This document shows positions 24,849 through 35,139 of a stretch of 41,154 nucleotides of DNA, piece by piece; the stretch's first letter is position 1; every line of letters starts with the position of its first letter. The notes under the pieces are model-generated. The model saw only the letters and a list, made by a program, of their open reading frames with translations, did not search any database and was not told where the DNA came from. The position numbers and the translations under genes were made by a program. Origin of the DNA: Planctomycetota bacterium (GTDB taxonomy: Bacteria > Planctomycetota > Planctomycetia > JALXBF01); NCBI GenBank assembly GCA_026991575.1, contig JALXBF010000156.1:1-41154 (forward strand). The letters are read 5' to 3'.

Positions 24849-24981
24849 GATCCGGTCCTCGTCGTCTCGGACGCCCGCACGAATCGCCGCCGCTGTCGTC
24901 ACAACCGGCTAATTATCGGCGCAAGCGACGAGAGAGCGCCGGAACGGATACGCGGAAGCCGTCCGCTGGGAGGGCCGGTCG

Positions 24982-24987
24982 TAGAAT
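24982..24987 (+). promoter_or_regulatory. TAGAAT -10-like element upstream of carB
   Basis: Five of six bases match TATAAT, 55 bases before the carB start, in the argH-carB divergent region. No clear -35 box is seen. A GATAAT lies on the opposite strand near 24911-24916 and could serve argH. Confidence 0.25.
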
Positions 24988-25042
24988 AGGACCGAAGGTT
25001 TCGGCCGCACGCAGGGGCCGTGTGAGGTCAGCTGGAGGAACA

Positions 25043-28000
25043 GTGCCGAAGCGAACCGACATCCGCCGCATCCTCATCATCGGGTCGGGGCCGATCGTCA
25101 TCGGCCAGGCATGCGAATTTGACTATTCGGGCAGTCAGGCGTGTAAGGCCCTACGCGAAGAGGGCTACGAAGTTGTCCTGGTCAATTCCAATCCCGCCAC
25201 GATCATGACCGATCCGGACATGGCGGATCGGACCTACATTGAGCCGTTGCGGTGGGACATCGTGGCGCGTGTCATTGAGCGGGAACGGCCTGACGCGCTC
25301 TTGCCGACGCTAGGGGGCCAGACCGGTCTGAACGTCTCGCTCGAGCTGCACCAGAAGGGGGTCCTGCAGCGCTATGGCGTCGAGATGATCGGCGCTCGGC
25401 CCGAGGTGATCGAGAAAGCCGAGCGGCGCGAGCTGTTCCGCGCAGCCATGGAACGCATCGGCCTGAAGGTGCCGCGCAGCGTGCTGGTCACCAGCCTGAA
25501 CGAAGCGCGCGACGCTCTCGACCATGTCGGGCTCCCTTGCGTGCTGCGGCCCAGCCTGACGCTGGGCGGAACCGGCGGTGCCATTGCGTACAACCGGGAC
25601 GAGTTCGAGGAACTGGTTCGCCGGGCCCTGCACCTGTCCCCTGTGCATGAAGTGCTCATCGAACAGTCGGTCCTTGGCTGGAAGGAATACGAGCTGGAGG
25701 TGATGCGGGACCGGGCAGACAACGTGGTGATCGTCTGCACGATCGAGAACTTCGACCCGATGGGCGTCCATACGGGGGACTCGATCACGGTCGCACCAGC
25801 TCAGACACTCACCGACAAGGAATACCAGCGGATGCGCGACGCGGCGATCGCCGTCATGCGCGAGATCGGGGTGGAGACCGGCGGGTCAAACATCCAGTTT
25901 GCCGTCAACCCGGAAAACGGCGACATGGTCGTTATCGAGATGAACCCGCGGGTCAGCCGCTCCTCAGCGCTGGCGTCCAAGGCGACCGGCTTCCCGATCG
26001 CCAAGATCGCCGCGAAGTTGGCGGTTGGGTACCGCCTGGACGAACTGCCCAACGACATCACGCGTGAGACGGTGGCATGCTTCGAGCCGACCATCGACTA
26101 CGTTGTCACGAAGGTGCCGCGGTGGGCATTCGAGAAGTTCCCGGATGCCAGCCCGGAGCTGACGACCCAGATGAAGTCGGTCGGGGAGGTGATGGCCATC
26201 GGGCGCACGTTCAAGGAGTCACTTCAGAAGGCGCTGCGCAGCCTGGAGATCGGCCGCCATGGCCTCGGCTGTGACCCCAAGGACCTGTGGGGCACGGAGC
26301 GGCAGCCTACTGTTGATGAGATCCGGGCGAAGCTGGCAACCCCTAACCCGGACCGAATCTGGTACATCCGCTACGCGTTAAAGGCCGGGATCCCGCTCAG
26401 CAAGATCCACGAACTGACAGCCATCGACCCGTGGTTCTTGGACCAGATCCAGCAGATCGTCGCATTCGAGGATGAGCTGGCGCGGGTGGACCTGAGAACA
26501 GCGAGTGTGGAGTTGGTCAGACGGGCCAAGCAGTTCGGCTTCTCGGACAAGCAACTGGCCACACTCTGGGGGGTCAGCGAGCGTGAAGTCCGGCAGTGGC
26601 GGCAGGCGCACGGCATCACGGCAACGTACAAGCTCGTTGACACCTGCGCGGCCGAATTCGAGGCCTACACACCCTACTACTACAGCACGCATGAACGGGA
26701 AGACGAAACACGCCCGCCCAGGAAGCCGCGGATCATGGTCCTGGGCGGCGGGCCCAACCGGATCGGTCAGGGTATCGAGTTTGACTACTGCTGCTGCCAG
26801 GCCGCATATGCGTTGCGGGAGGCAGGCTATGAGGTCATCATGGTCAACTCCAACCCGGAAACCGTCTCCACAGATTACGACACCTCCGACCATCTGTTCT
26901 TCGAGCCATTAACCGTGGAGGATGTCATCGAAATCTGGCGACGGACCCGGCCCGAGGGGGCCATTGTCCAGTTTGGCGGCCAAACCCCCTTGAACCTGGC
27001 TCGGGCGCTGGTGGCCGAAGGGGTCCGGATCATCGGCACTTCGGTCGATTCCATCGAGATGGCCGAGGACCGCGGGCAGTTCGAGGCGCTGCTGGAGCGG
27101 CTCAAGCTGAAACGGCCGCCGGCAGGCATTGCCCGCTCGGTGGATGAAGCCAAGCATATCGCACGCCAGATCGGTTATCCCGTATTGGTCCGTCCTAGCT
27201 TCGTGCTGGGGGGGCGGGCCATGGAGATCGTGTACGACGAAGGCACGCTGGTGCGGTACATGGAAGAAGCTGCCGATGCGTCTCCGGACCGCCCGGTGCT
27301 GATCGATAAGTTCCTGGAGGATGCCATCGAGGTCGACGTCGATGCCGTCTCCGACGGACATCATACGGTCGTTGCGGGCGTGATGCAGCACATCGAAGAG
27401 GCCGGTGTGCATTCGGGCGATTCTGCCTGTGCGATCCCGCCGTATAACCTGCCCGAAGCGACGATCGCTGAGCTGAAAGACGCGACTCGCAAGCTCGCCC
27501 GGGCGCTGAACGTGTGCGGCCTGATGAATGTGCAGTTTGCGATCAAGGATGGTGAGGTGTATGTGCTGGAGGTCAACCCGCGCGCCAGCCGCACGGTACC
27601 GTTCGTGTCCAAGGCTGTCGGCTTGCCGCTTGCCCGTATTGCCGCACTGTGCATGGTGGGCAAGACGCTGGCCGAGCAGGGCGTTACTGAGGATCCGAAG
27701 CCGACACACTTCTCGGTCAAGGAAAGCGTGTTCCCGTTCATTAAGTTCCCCGGGGTCGATATCGTGCTTGGCCCGGAGATGCGCTCGACGGGCGAAGTGA
27801 TGGGTATTGACGATGACTTTGCTATGGCATTTGCCAAGAGCCAGATCGCAGCGGGCAGTGACCTGCCGCTGGAGGGCACGATCTTCGTCAGCGTGGCTAA
27901 TCCGCATAAGGCAGCGGTGGTACCGATCGCCAAGCGGCTGTCGGAACTGGGCTATGCACTCGTGGCAACGGCCGGCACGGCGCGCGTGTTGGAGCAGAAC

Positions 28001-28306
28001 GGCATCCCATGCCGACGCGTGCGGAAACTGCAGGAGGGGCGACCGAACGTGCTGGATCTAATGGCCAACAACGAAATCGCGCTCGTGATCAACACTCCCA
28101 GCGGTAAGGGGGCGCGGACAGACGAAGGGCGCATCAGGGCGGCCGCCACGGCGCGTGGCATTCCGTGCATCACGACGATCGCTGCGGCACGTGTCGCCGT
28201 ATTAGCCATCGAGGCGCTTCGCCGGGGGGAGATTTCGGTGAGCTGTCTGCAGGAGCGGTTCGCCGGAGCTGGCCCCCCGTCCGCTCAAGCAGCGTCCGCA
28301 CGCTAA
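25043..28306 (+). CDS. carB: Carbamoyl-phosphate synthase large subunit
   Basis: A 1087-aa enzyme that makes carbamoyl phosphate from bicarbonate, ammonia and two ATP for arginine and pyrimidine synthesis. It starts with [20 protein letters not shown] and has the first ATP-grasp domain (to about residue 400), the oligomerisation domain, a second ATP-grasp domain opening with [18 protein letters not shown], and a C-terminal MGS-like allosteric domain ([17 protein letters not shown] ... [15 protein letters not shown]). Length is normal (about 1070 aa). The GTG at 25043 has GGAGGA just upstream and gives the canonical MPKRTDI start. The gene is divergent from argH; carA is not in the window. Confidence 0.97.
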   Translation: MPKRTDIRRILIIGSGPIVIGQACEFDYSGSQACKALREEGYEVVLVNSNPATIMTDPDMADRTYIEPLRWDIVARVIERERPDALLPTLGGQTGLNVSLELHQKGVLQRYGVEMIGARPEVIEKAERRELFRAAMERIGLKVPRSVLVTSLNEARDALDHVGLPCVLRPSLTLGGTGGAIAYNRDEFEELVRRALHLSPVHEVLIEQSVLGWKEYELEVMRDRADNVVIVCTIENFDPMGVHTGDSITVAPAQTLTDKEYQRMRDAAIAVMREIGVETGGSNIQFAVNPENGDMVVIEMNPRVSRSSALASKATGFPIAKIAAKLAVGYRLDELPNDITRETVACFEPTIDYVVTKVPRWAFEKFPDASPELTTQMKSVGEVMAIGRTFKESLQKALRSLEIGRHGLGCDPKDLWGTERQPTVDEIRAKLATPNPDRIWYIRYALKAGIPLSKIHELTAIDPWFLDQIQQIVAFEDELARVDLRTASVELVRRAKQFGFSDKQLATLWGVSEREVRQWRQAHGITATYKLVDTCAAEFEAYTPYYYSTHEREDETRPPRKPRIMVLGGGPNRIGQGIEFDYCCCQAAYALREAGYEVIMVNSNPETVSTDYDTSDHLFFEPLTVEDVIEIWRRTRPEGAIVQFGGQTPLNLARALVAEGVRIIGTSVDSIEMAEDRGQFEALLERLKLKRPPAGIARSVDEAKHIARQIGYPVLVRPSFVLGGRAMEIVYDEGTLVRYMEEAADASPDRPVLIDKFLEDAIEVDVDAVSDGHHTVVAGVMQHIEEAGVHSGDSACAIPPYNLPEATIAELKDATRKLARALNVCGLMNVQFAIKDGEVYVLEVNPRASRTVPFVSKAVGLPLARIAALCMVGKTLAEQGVTEDPKPTHFSVKESVFPFIKFPGVDIVLGPEMRSTGEVMGIDDDFAMAFAKSQIAAGSDLPLEGTIFVSVANPHKAAVVPIAKRLSELGYALVATAGTARVLEQNGIPCRRVRKLQEGRPNVLDLMANNEIALVINTPSGKGARTDEGRIRAAATARGIPCITTIAAARVAVLAIEALRRGEISVSCLQERFAGAGPPSAQAASAR

Positions 28307-28336
28307 GGCTAAGCATCGACCCGGAACGGGATCGCC

Positions 28337-29350
28337 ATGCGCTACTATGCTGCCTGCTGCCAAACGGCGTTCGATTGCCCGCGCAGTAGCGCCGAAATCG
28401 GCGCACGCGTCGACCAGATGCTGACGATGGTCGACCACGCTGTCCAGGGCTACGAGCCTTTCTTCCCGGTGCGGCTCGTGGTATTTCCCGAGTTCGCGCA
28501 CGCGGCCCCGATCTACTTCGACGTCGCCACCCTGCGTGCGAAACTCGCCGTGCCAATCCCCAACGAATACACGGACCGATACCAGCGCAAGGCAGCCCAG
28601 CTGGGAATCTACATCCAGACCGGCACCTTCATCGAGCGTCACGACGACTTTCCCGACGCGCTGTTCAACACCACCTGCCTCATCGGCCCGGATGGCATCA
28701 TCACCGTCTACCGCAAGACGCACCCCTGGATCCCGTGGGAGGTGCACGCCAGCCCACACGACTTGCCTGACTGCCCGTTCGATCCGTTTCCGGTGGCTGA
28801 TACGGAAATCGGCAAGCTTGGCGTAGCGATCTGCTACGACTGGCTGTTCCCCGAGGTTCTGCGTCAATATGCGGCTCGGGGAGCCGAGGTGCTCGTGCGT
28901 GTGTCGGCGTACATGGATCCCTGGGGCACGCAGCAACCGATGGACTGGTGGACCATCGTCAATCGGTGCCGCGCCCTGGAAAACGTCGCGTACGTGGTTG
29001 CATGCAACCAGGGGGCAGACTACCGGCAGTACCCGCCGTTCAGCTGGCCGGGTGGCAGCATGATCGTCGACTTCGACGGCCGCATCCTGGCACAGGCTGA
29101 ATCGGGGCCCGGGGAGCGGATCGTTGTAGGGCCAATCGACTTGGACGCCCTTCGCCGGGAGCGCCGGCGGCGCGAGGGCCACCTGATGCCCGCGCATCTG
29201 CGGACCGAGCTGTACCGCTGCTACCGTGAGCGGTTCTACCCGCCTGCGGCCACCCGCCATGCCGGGCCGCTATCGATCGAGGCCAACCGGGCAGCCATCC
29301 GGGAAGCTCGCGAACGATGGCTCGGCCTTACGCCAGAATCTCGTGGATGA
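28337..29350 (+). CDS. Carbon-nitrogen hydrolase (nitrilase superfamily)
   Basis: A 337-aa enzyme of the nitrilase/amidase superfamily, which cleaves C-N bonds other than peptide bonds. The Glu-Lys-Cys triad is visible as Glu52 (VVFPEFAHA), Lys127 (VYRKTHPW) and Cys166 (VAICYDWLFPE). The surrounding sequence resembles amidase/N-carbamoyl-type members more than nitrile-specific ones, but the substrate cannot be fixed. The C-terminal tail of some 50 residues is Arg-rich. It lies 30 bases after carB on the same strand, so co-transcription is likely. Its end overlaps the convergent DUF1501 gene by 23 bases. Confidence 0.85.
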   Translation: MRYYAACCQTAFDCPRSSAEIGARVDQMLTMVDHAVQGYEPFFPVRLVVFPEFAHAAPIYFDVATLRAKLAVPIPNEYTDRYQRKAAQLGIYIQTGTFIERHDDFPDALFNTTCLIGPDGIITVYRKTHPWIPWEVHASPHDLPDCPFDPFPVADTEIGKLGVAICYDWLFPEVLRQYAARGAEVLVRVSAYMDPWGTQQPMDWWTIVNRCRALENVAYVVACNQGADYRQYPPFSWPGGSMIVDFDGRILAQAESGPGERIVVGPIDLDALRRERRRREGHLMPAHLRTELYRCYRERFYPPAATRHAGPLSIEANRAAIREARERWLGLTPESRG

Positions 29351-30782
29351 CATGGCCGTGCACGTCGGTCAAGCGCCGATCGGTGCCATTGTGTCGGAAG
29401 GTCAAGCGTCGGTGGTCGATCCCGAGCAAGTGCAGGATCGTGGCGTGCACGTCATAGCCCCACGTGACGTGATTTGGATCGGCCGGCTTGAAGGACCACT
29501 CGTCCGATTCGCCATACGTCACCCCTCCCTTTATCCCGCCGCCGGCCAGCCAGTTCGTAAAGACGAACGGATTGTGATCGCGTCCTTTGCTGCCTTGACT
29601 GCACGGCATCCGCCCGAACTCGGTAGTCCAATACACGATCGTCTCATCCAGCAGGCCGCGCCACTTCAGGTCCGTGATCAACGCGCGCACAGCCCGGGCC
29701 ATTGCCCGCGCCAGCGGCCAGTGGTCGCGGCGGATGTCCTCATGCGAGTCCCAGTTGCGGCGCGGAAAACCGTTGTCGGCGCCGGACCAAACCTGCACGA
29801 ACCGTACCCCCCGCTCCACCAGCCTGCGCGCGATCAGGCAGTTCAGCCCAAAGTACCTCAGCTCACGTCCCTCATTCATCGGCCCGTCCCAGTCGACATC
29901 CGGCGCCGTGATTCCGTACATGTCAAGGATGTAGCGTGGTTCGCCCGAAATGTCGAGCACCTCCGGCGCCGAGAGCTGCATCCTGGCAGCCAGCTCGTAC
30001 GAGCGGATACGAGCCTCGAGCCGGGCGTCTTCCGGCCGCATTGCCAGGTGCGCCCGGTTCAGCCGGGTCAACACCTCCAGCGCAGCGCGATCGCCTTCCG
30101 GAGTCGCAAACGAACCAGGTGGCGGAAACAGATCGTGCACCGGCGTACGTGACGACGGCCGGATTACCGTCCCTTGATGCACAGCAGGCAGAAAGCCGGC
30201 GGACCAGTTTCGCGGCCCGTTTGGTGCAAAGCCGCGTGGATCGGGCAACACGACAAAGGTCGGCAAGTTATCACTTTCGCGACCAAGTCCATAGCTGATC
30301 CAGGCACCCATCGACGGGAAACCAGGCAAGGTGAAACCGGTGGTCTGCAAAAAGGTGGCCGGCCCATGCACGTTGGATTTCGAAACCATGTTGTGGATGA
30401 ACGCGATCTCATCCACGACGTCACCCATGGGCGCGACGGCATCGCTCAGCCACTTACCGCACTCCCCATAGCGACGCCAGCCCCATGGAGCAGCCATGGT
30501 GTGTCCGGGCGTCGATTGAAACAGTTCCACCTTCTCACCCGGGTTCCACGGCTTGCCGTGCTCACGAATGAGCCGCGGCTTGTAGTCGAACAGATCGCAC
30601 TGGCTAGCCCCCCCTGACATGAACAGCTGAATGACGTACCGTGCCTTGGGCGGCCGGTGTGGTAAAGGCTGATCAGATCGGTCGTCCGCCGCAAGTAAAC
30701 CGTCCCTTGCCAGCAGCGCGGCCAGGGCAATGCCACCAAGCCCACCGCCGGAACGCCACAGAAACTCACGCCTGCTGAACAT
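29328..30782 (-). CDS. Tat-exported DUF1501 protein (sulfatase-like fold)
   Basis: A 484-aa protein that starts with a Tat signal (SRREFLWRSGGGLGGIALAALLA). The DUF1501 signature segments are present: FMSGGASQCDLFDYKPRL, LSDAVAPMGDVVDEIAFIHNM, YWTTEFGRMPCSQGSKGRDHN, and a C-terminal TVHGHVIHEIL-like end (here DVHGHVIHEILA). DUF1501 proteins are typically paired with DUF1549/DUF1553 partners in planctomycetes, as here, with the partner 13 bases upstream. Function is unproven; membership of the alkaline phosphatase superfamily suggests hydrolysis of an esterified, possibly sulfated, substrate. Confidence 0.9.
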   Translation of the reverse strand: MFSRREFLWRSGGGLGGIALAALLARDGLLAADDRSDQPLPHRPPKARYVIQLFMSGGASQCDLFDYKPRLIREHGKPWNPGEKVELFQSTPGHTMAAPWGWRRYGECGKWLSDAVAPMGDVVDEIAFIHNMVSKSNVHGPATFLQTTGFTLPGFPSMGAWISYGLGRESDNLPTFVVLPDPRGFAPNGPRNWSAGFLPAVHQGTVIRPSSRTPVHDLFPPPGSFATPEGDRAALEVLTRLNRAHLAMRPEDARLEARIRSYELAARMQLSAPEVLDISGEPRYILDMYGITAPDVDWDGPMNEGRELRYFGLNCLIARRLVERGVRFVQVWSGADNGFPRRNWDSHEDIRRDHWPLARAMARAVRALITDLKWRGLLDETIVYWTTEFGRMPCSQGSKGRDHNPFVFTNWLAGGGIKGGVTYGESDEWSFKPADPNHVTWGYDVHATILHLLGIDHRRLTFRHNGTDRRLTDVHGHVIHEILA

Positions 30783-30795
30783 CGCGCCGCTCTCG

Positions 30796-33480
30796 CTAGT
30801 CGACGAAGAGAAACTCGTTTAGGTTAAGCAGCACGCGGCAGAGGTAGGCCGTGCCGTGGTCGCGCACCAGGTCCGACAACAGCTCCAGCTCCTCAGGCGA
30901 TGGATCTCGGCCCAGAGCCTCACGAGTGGCCGCGACCACCAGACTTGCTGGATCACTCCACTGCCGCTCCAGTCGCTCCGCCCATTTCTCGGCCACATAA
31001 AGGATGAACGGGTCGTTGAACAGCACAAGGGACTGCAGCGGGGTCAACGTCTCGTTGCGCCGCCCAGTGACCACGGCCGGGTCCGGGAAGTCGAACACCT
31101 CCATGAACGGATCCGGCACGGAACGCACGACGAAACGGTAGATGCTCCGACGCCGAGTTTCCATGGTGGCCGGGTCATAGTCGTGGTACAGGTAATGAGG
31201 CGAGTGGTCATCGATGAACTTGAAATTGCGATACGGCGGCCCCCCCATACGCCGATCCAGGATATCTGCCACCGCCAGCGCGGCATCGCGGACGACCTCC
31301 GCCTCCAGCCGCCGCCGATTCATGCGCCAGAGTAGCCGGTTCTGAGCATCAAGCCTCTGAGCCCGTCTGGCCATCGGCCCGACCACAAAACTGGTCTGCC
31401 TGTACGTCGTACTGGTCACCAGCAGATAGTGCAGCCGTTTGAGCGACTGGCCTGCTTGGTCACGGAACCACACAGCCAGCCAATCCAGCAGTTCCGGATG
31501 CGACGGGCGTTCCCCCATGCGGCCAAAGTCGTCAGGTGTGGCCACGATGCCGACACCGAAGTGATACTGCCAGATGCGATTGACGATACTTCGCCACGTC
31601 AGCGGATTGTCGCGGTGCGCGATCCAGCGAGCCAGGGCAGCTCGCCGTTGGCCTTCGGGCGTTTCGTTCGTGATCCCCAGCTCGCGTGGCATGCCGGCAA
31701 GACACCCGATCGCCCCGGGCACAGCCGGCTCTACCGGCTGTTTTACATCACCGCGGCGGAGCACGTAAACTGGCCTTGGGCGGCCACGTGTCGGCACGAA
31801 ATTGCCGATGGGCTTGAAGTCCGTGGCCGCGGCGAAGACAAGCTGCTGGGCGGGTAAGGCGGCCAGCTGCTGTTGCACCTCGGCCAGCTCCGCAGCAAGC
31901 GACGCTCGTTGTTGCCGGAGCCGCACCACCTCTGCTCGGGCCAGCGCACGCCGACTGGCCTTCTGCAGTGCCGCTAGCTGCCGCAGACGCTCCACCGACC
32001 ACTCCCCCACGTAGATACCGTCGACCAGATTGCTAACCCGCCACCGCGGTGGCCCCTCAACCCAATCCAGCGCACGCACGCTCGCCCCCCGTGCCACGTT
32101 GCGGCCTTCCGCGTCCAACACAATCAGCTCGGCTAGCGCGAAAATGAAATCGTTGCGCCGGCGCCGCTCGGCAAGCTTTGTGGCGGTCACCCGCACGTAC
32201 CGTGCAACGACGGGCGGCTCCAGGACGACGGCCTGGGGCACCAGCCCGGGATTGGGCTGGTCCGTCTCGGTCAGGTCCAAGAGGACAGTAGCGTTCCGGA
32301 ACTGCGGATCATCGGCCACTTCAACTCGATACCGGGGCGGGAAGCCGAAACCGGCCCCGATGCCGGCGAAGTCGTCGTGGCAAGGCACCAGGGCGATCAA
32401 ATGAATCGGCACGGCACGTCCGAGGTCCACCTGTACCCACTTCTCTTTCCACGGCTCGCGCTCAATGGCACTGTGGTACCCGAACTCGGGCCGCTTGCCT
32501 TCGGCGGTGATCCCCGCCATCAGTCGGTCGAGCTCGCGCCGGAGTGGCTCAAGCACCGGCCGAAGACGCTCGTGGATAGTCCGGTCCAGCCGTGCCACGG
32601 CCTGTTGAAGGCTCTCGGCGCGACGCGTCAGTTCACGGCGTTTGGCGGCGACTTTCGGGTCTGGATCGTACGGCCGGTCGGCACGGTCGATTGCAGCGAA
32701 GATCGCCTGCAGACCGTAGTACTCCTCCTGAGAGATCGGATCGAACTTGTGCTCGTGGCAGCGGGCACACTGGATCGTGGTGCTCAGGAAAGCATTGAAC
32801 ACGGTCGTGACCATGTCGTCCCGGTCCAGGTTGCGCACCCGCTTCTTCTCGACCGTGCCGTTGCGCACCTCGATTTGACCGACCCAGTCAAACGGCCCAG
32901 CAACCAGGAAACCAGTCGCCACCACGCCGTCCGGGCTGTCGGGGAAGAGCACATCGCCGGCGATCTGCTCCATGACAAAACGGCCGTACGGCTTGTCCTG
33001 ATTGAACGATCGGATCACATAATCCCGATACGGCCACGCGTTCAGTCGGACTTTGTCCTTGTCAAACCCGTGCGTGTCGGCGTAATGCGCCACGTCGAGC
33101 CAGTGCCGGGCCCACCGCTCACCGTAGTGTGGCGACGCCAGCAACCGGTCCACAAGCCGCTCGTAAGCGGCCGGGTGCCGATCATGCACAAACCGCTGGA
33201 CATCGTCGTAGCTGGGTGGCAGCCCGAGCAGGTCGATGTAGAGTCGGCGGATAAGCGTCCGGCGGTCGGCCTCGGGCGAAAAGCCCAGCCCGCGATCTTG
33301 CAGCCTGCGTGCCACAAAGGCATCGACCGGATTGCGGAGCTGAGCGTCCGACGCGGTTTGAAGAACAGGCACGGGGAAAGGGCGCAGCGGCCGGTATGCC
33401 CACCAGGTCTCGCCGGCAACGCCGGCCGCCGCGACCAGGAGCGTCAGGGTCAGGGCGCATGGGCGGCGCAGATCCGTCAC
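30796..33480 (-). CDS. Secreted DUF1549/DUF1553 protein with discoidin-like insert
   Basis: An 894-aa exported protein. After a signal peptide (about residues 1-23), DUF1549 covers roughly residues 45-260 and includes a haem-like CARCH motif in QCARCHEHKFDPISQEEYYG. Residues of about 330-490 look like an F5/8 type C (discoidin) domain, with GYHSAIEREPWKEKWVQVDLG and YVRVTATKLAERR, which often binds carbohydrate. A coiled-coil-like stretch (490-540) follows, then DUF1553 with NPLTWRSIVNRIWQYHFG and the final NLNEFLFVD. The start is GTG; its GGGAGG lies inside the last codons of the upstream Gfo/Idh gene, five bases away, so translation is coupled. Confidence 0.9.
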   Translation of the reverse strand: MTDLRRPCALTLTLLVAAAGVAGETWWAYRPLRPFPVPVLQTASDAQLRNPVDAFVARRLQDRGLGFSPEADRRTLIRRLYIDLLGLPPSYDDVQRFVHDRHPAAYERLVDRLLASPHYGERWARHWLDVAHYADTHGFDKDKVRLNAWPYRDYVIRSFNQDKPYGRFVMEQIAGDVLFPDSPDGVVATGFLVAGPFDWVGQIEVRNGTVEKKRVRNLDRDDMVTTVFNAFLSTTIQCARCHEHKFDPISQEEYYGLQAIFAAIDRADRPYDPDPKVAAKRRELTRRAESLQQAVARLDRTIHERLRPVLEPLRRELDRLMAGITAEGKRPEFGYHSAIEREPWKEKWVQVDLGRAVPIHLIALVPCHDDFAGIGAGFGFPPRYRVEVADDPQFRNATVLLDLTETDQPNPGLVPQAVVLEPPVVARYVRVTATKLAERRRRNDFIFALAELIVLDAEGRNVARGASVRALDWVEGPPRWRVSNLVDGIYVGEWSVERLRQLAALQKASRRALARAEVVRLRQQRASLAAELAEVQQQLAALPAQQLVFAAATDFKPIGNFVPTRGRPRPVYVLRRGDVKQPVEPAVPGAIGCLAGMPRELGITNETPEGQRRAALARWIAHRDNPLTWRSIVNRIWQYHFGVGIVATPDDFGRMGERPSHPELLDWLAVWFRDQAGQSLKRLHYLLVTSTTYRQTSFVVGPMARRAQRLDAQNRLLWRMNRRRLEAEVVRDAALAVADILDRRMGGPPYRNFKFIDDHSPHYLYHDYDPATMETRRRSIYRFVVRSVPDPFMEVFDFPDPAVVTGRRNETLTPLQSLVLFNDPFILYVAEKWAERLERQWSDPASLVVAATREALGRDPSPEELELLSDLVRDHGTAYLCRVLLNLNEFLFVD

Positions 33481-33485
33481 CGTGC

Positions 33486-34856
33486 TTACACCTCCCTTGG
33501 GACGACATACGGGGCACGGTACTCCGGTTCATTCAACAGCCGGTCCGCTTCCTCGTCGCCGATCACTCGTTCACTGTCCGGATCGAACCGCAGGGGCCGA
33601 CGCAGCTCGTAGGAGGTACGCGCCAGCAGCGAGAGCACCATGGACTTGTGGCCCTCTTCAATGTCGGCCGTCAGCACGCGGTGGTCTCGGGCACGCATGG
33701 CGTGCAACCAGTTCTCCAGGTGATCGGCATCTTTCATCGGGTGGCCTTCCTCGGCCTTGCATGGCCCGGGTTCGTACTTTGGCCCGAGGAACGTGTAGTA
33801 GCTGCTGTAGTCCGGAAAGATCAGATACCCTTCGGTGCCCAGGAAGATCGTTCCCACCGGGAACCTGGGCTGAACGAACTTGTACCGGTCCCGGAAACCG
33901 GCTTCTGTGTTCGTGTACCAGGAGCGATGCTCGTAGGTGACCAGCGGCTCGTCATCGTCCCAGCGATAATGCCAGGCCGCATGGGTCGGAGAGGTACGAT
34001 CATCATGGTGGACAAACTTGCCGCCGATGGCGCTGACGTAAGTGGGATGGCGATCGAGCCGCAAGCCCCACCGTAGGATGTCCAGCTCATGGATGGCCTG
34101 ATTGGCAAAGCATCCGCTAGCCAGATCCAGGAAGAAATGCCACCGATAGTGGACCATCTTGCTGTACGGACGCATCTTCTTCGGACCGATCCACGCATCC
34201 CAGTTCAGTCCCTTGGGCACCGGCTCGGGGACAATCTTGCCGAAGTTCGGTCGGATCTTGAAATCGATACCGCGTGCCGCGTACACGCGACCAATGACGC
34301 CCTCATGCAGCTTCTGGATGCCCTCGCGAATGTTCGGGCTGGATCGGTTCTGGGTGCCGTGCTGCACCATCCGGTTGTACTTGCGGGCAGCGGCCACCAT
34401 CTGCCGCCCTTCGAAAAGGTTGTGCGTGCCCGGTTTCTCCACGTACACGTCCTTGCCGGCCTGGCACGCCCAGATCGTCGCCAGCGCATGCCAGCGATCA
34501 CCGGTGGCAATGACGACGCCATCAATGGAAGCATCGTCGAACAGCTTCCTCATGTCGTCGTAGACGACAAACTTCAGGTCCTTCAGCTCCTTGTAACCCT
34601 TCGGTATCGCGTCGATCCGATTCTGGTCGCAGTCACAAACAGCCGCAATCTCAACGTTGGCCTTCTCACGGAGCTCGACCAGCGCCCGGGCCAGGGCCCT
34701 CATGCGATTGCCCATGCCCAACAGCCCGACGCGGACGCGGTCGTTGGCTGATCGCCGCGTGCGCGCAAGCGCAGGGGCCGCCCAACCGAGCGCGGCGCCG
34801 GCGCCAGCCGCCTGCAGGGACTGCTTCAAGAAGCCTCGACGACTGGAAGCGGTCAT
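33486..34856 (-). CDS. Tat-exported Gfo/Idh/MocA family oxidoreductase
   Basis: A 456-aa NAD(P)-dependent sugar-type oxidoreductase. The Tat motif SRRGFLKQSLQAAGAGAALG is followed by the Rossmann fold start VGLLGMGNRM and by the family motif EKPGTHN near residue 135. The C-terminal domain has ANQAIHELDILRWGL. Export through Tat with bound cofactor is a recognised feature of the glucose-fructose oxidoreductase-like members in this group. The substrate is unknown. GGAGGTG precedes the ATG. It lies 283 bases downstream of the PQQ-like gene, and its stop is five bases before the DUF1549 start. Confidence 0.9.
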   Translation of the reverse strand: MTASSRRGFLKQSLQAAGAGAALGWAAPALARTRRSANDRVRVGLLGMGNRMRALARALVELREKANVEIAAVCDCDQNRIDAIPKGYKELKDLKFVVYDDMRKLFDDASIDGVVIATGDRWHALATIWACQAGKDVYVEKPGTHNLFEGRQMVAAARKYNRMVQHGTQNRSSPNIREGIQKLHEGVIGRVYAARGIDFKIRPNFGKIVPEPVPKGLNWDAWIGPKKMRPYSKMVHYRWHFFLDLASGCFANQAIHELDILRWGLRLDRHPTYVSAIGGKFVHHDDRTSPTHAAWHYRWDDDEPLVTYEHRSWYTNTEAGFRDRYKFVQPRFPVGTIFLGTEGYLIFPDYSSYYTFLGPKYEPGPCKAEEGHPMKDADHLENWLHAMRARDHRVLTADIEEGHKSMVLSLLARTSYELRRPLRFDPDSERVIGDEEADRLLNEPEYRAPYVVPREV

Positions 34857-35139
34857 GGCTACACCTCCAACAGCCAGGCGTGCGTGCGGGCAGCCAGCCG
34901 CTGCTATGATAGCAAAGGATCAGTTTTTCCGGAGGGACCGGGGCCAAAGCAAAGACTTTGCCGGTGGACACCGCCCGCCATGCGGCGGCTCGGTCAGCGT
35001 TCGAGCCCCGCTTGCATCGCCACCGCCTTGCTGCGACCGCCTGCACCAGGCAGTGGCAGCAGCCGGGCCTGGAACCGACCTCGAACGCTGCCTTTGGGCG
35101 GCCGTTCAGCGGGCACGGACCGGCAGTGTGGCGCCAGCC
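34857..35139. other. Leader region with 13-base palindrome upstream of Gfo/Idh
   Basis: This 283-base gap contains TGCTATGATAGCA (34902-34914), a perfect palindrome 46 bases from the Gfo/Idh start. On the minus strand it carries TATCAT, a five-of-six -10 match without a clear -35. It may mark an operator or an internal promoter splitting the minus-strand cluster in two. No coding frame is convincing. Confidence 0.35.

Noticed and set aside
26909-27907. A 332-codon minus-strand frame inside carB
   Set aside because: It is antisense to a highly conserved part of carB and is explained by GC-rich codon bias.
28202-29260. A 352-codon minus-strand frame opposite the nitrilase-like gene
   Set aside because: The opposite strand has the complete Glu-Lys-Cys triad, and the minus frame has no conserved motif.
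32377-33612. A 411-codon plus-strand frame
   Set aside because: It is antisense to the DUF1549/DUF1553 gene and runs through its conserved N-terminal domain.
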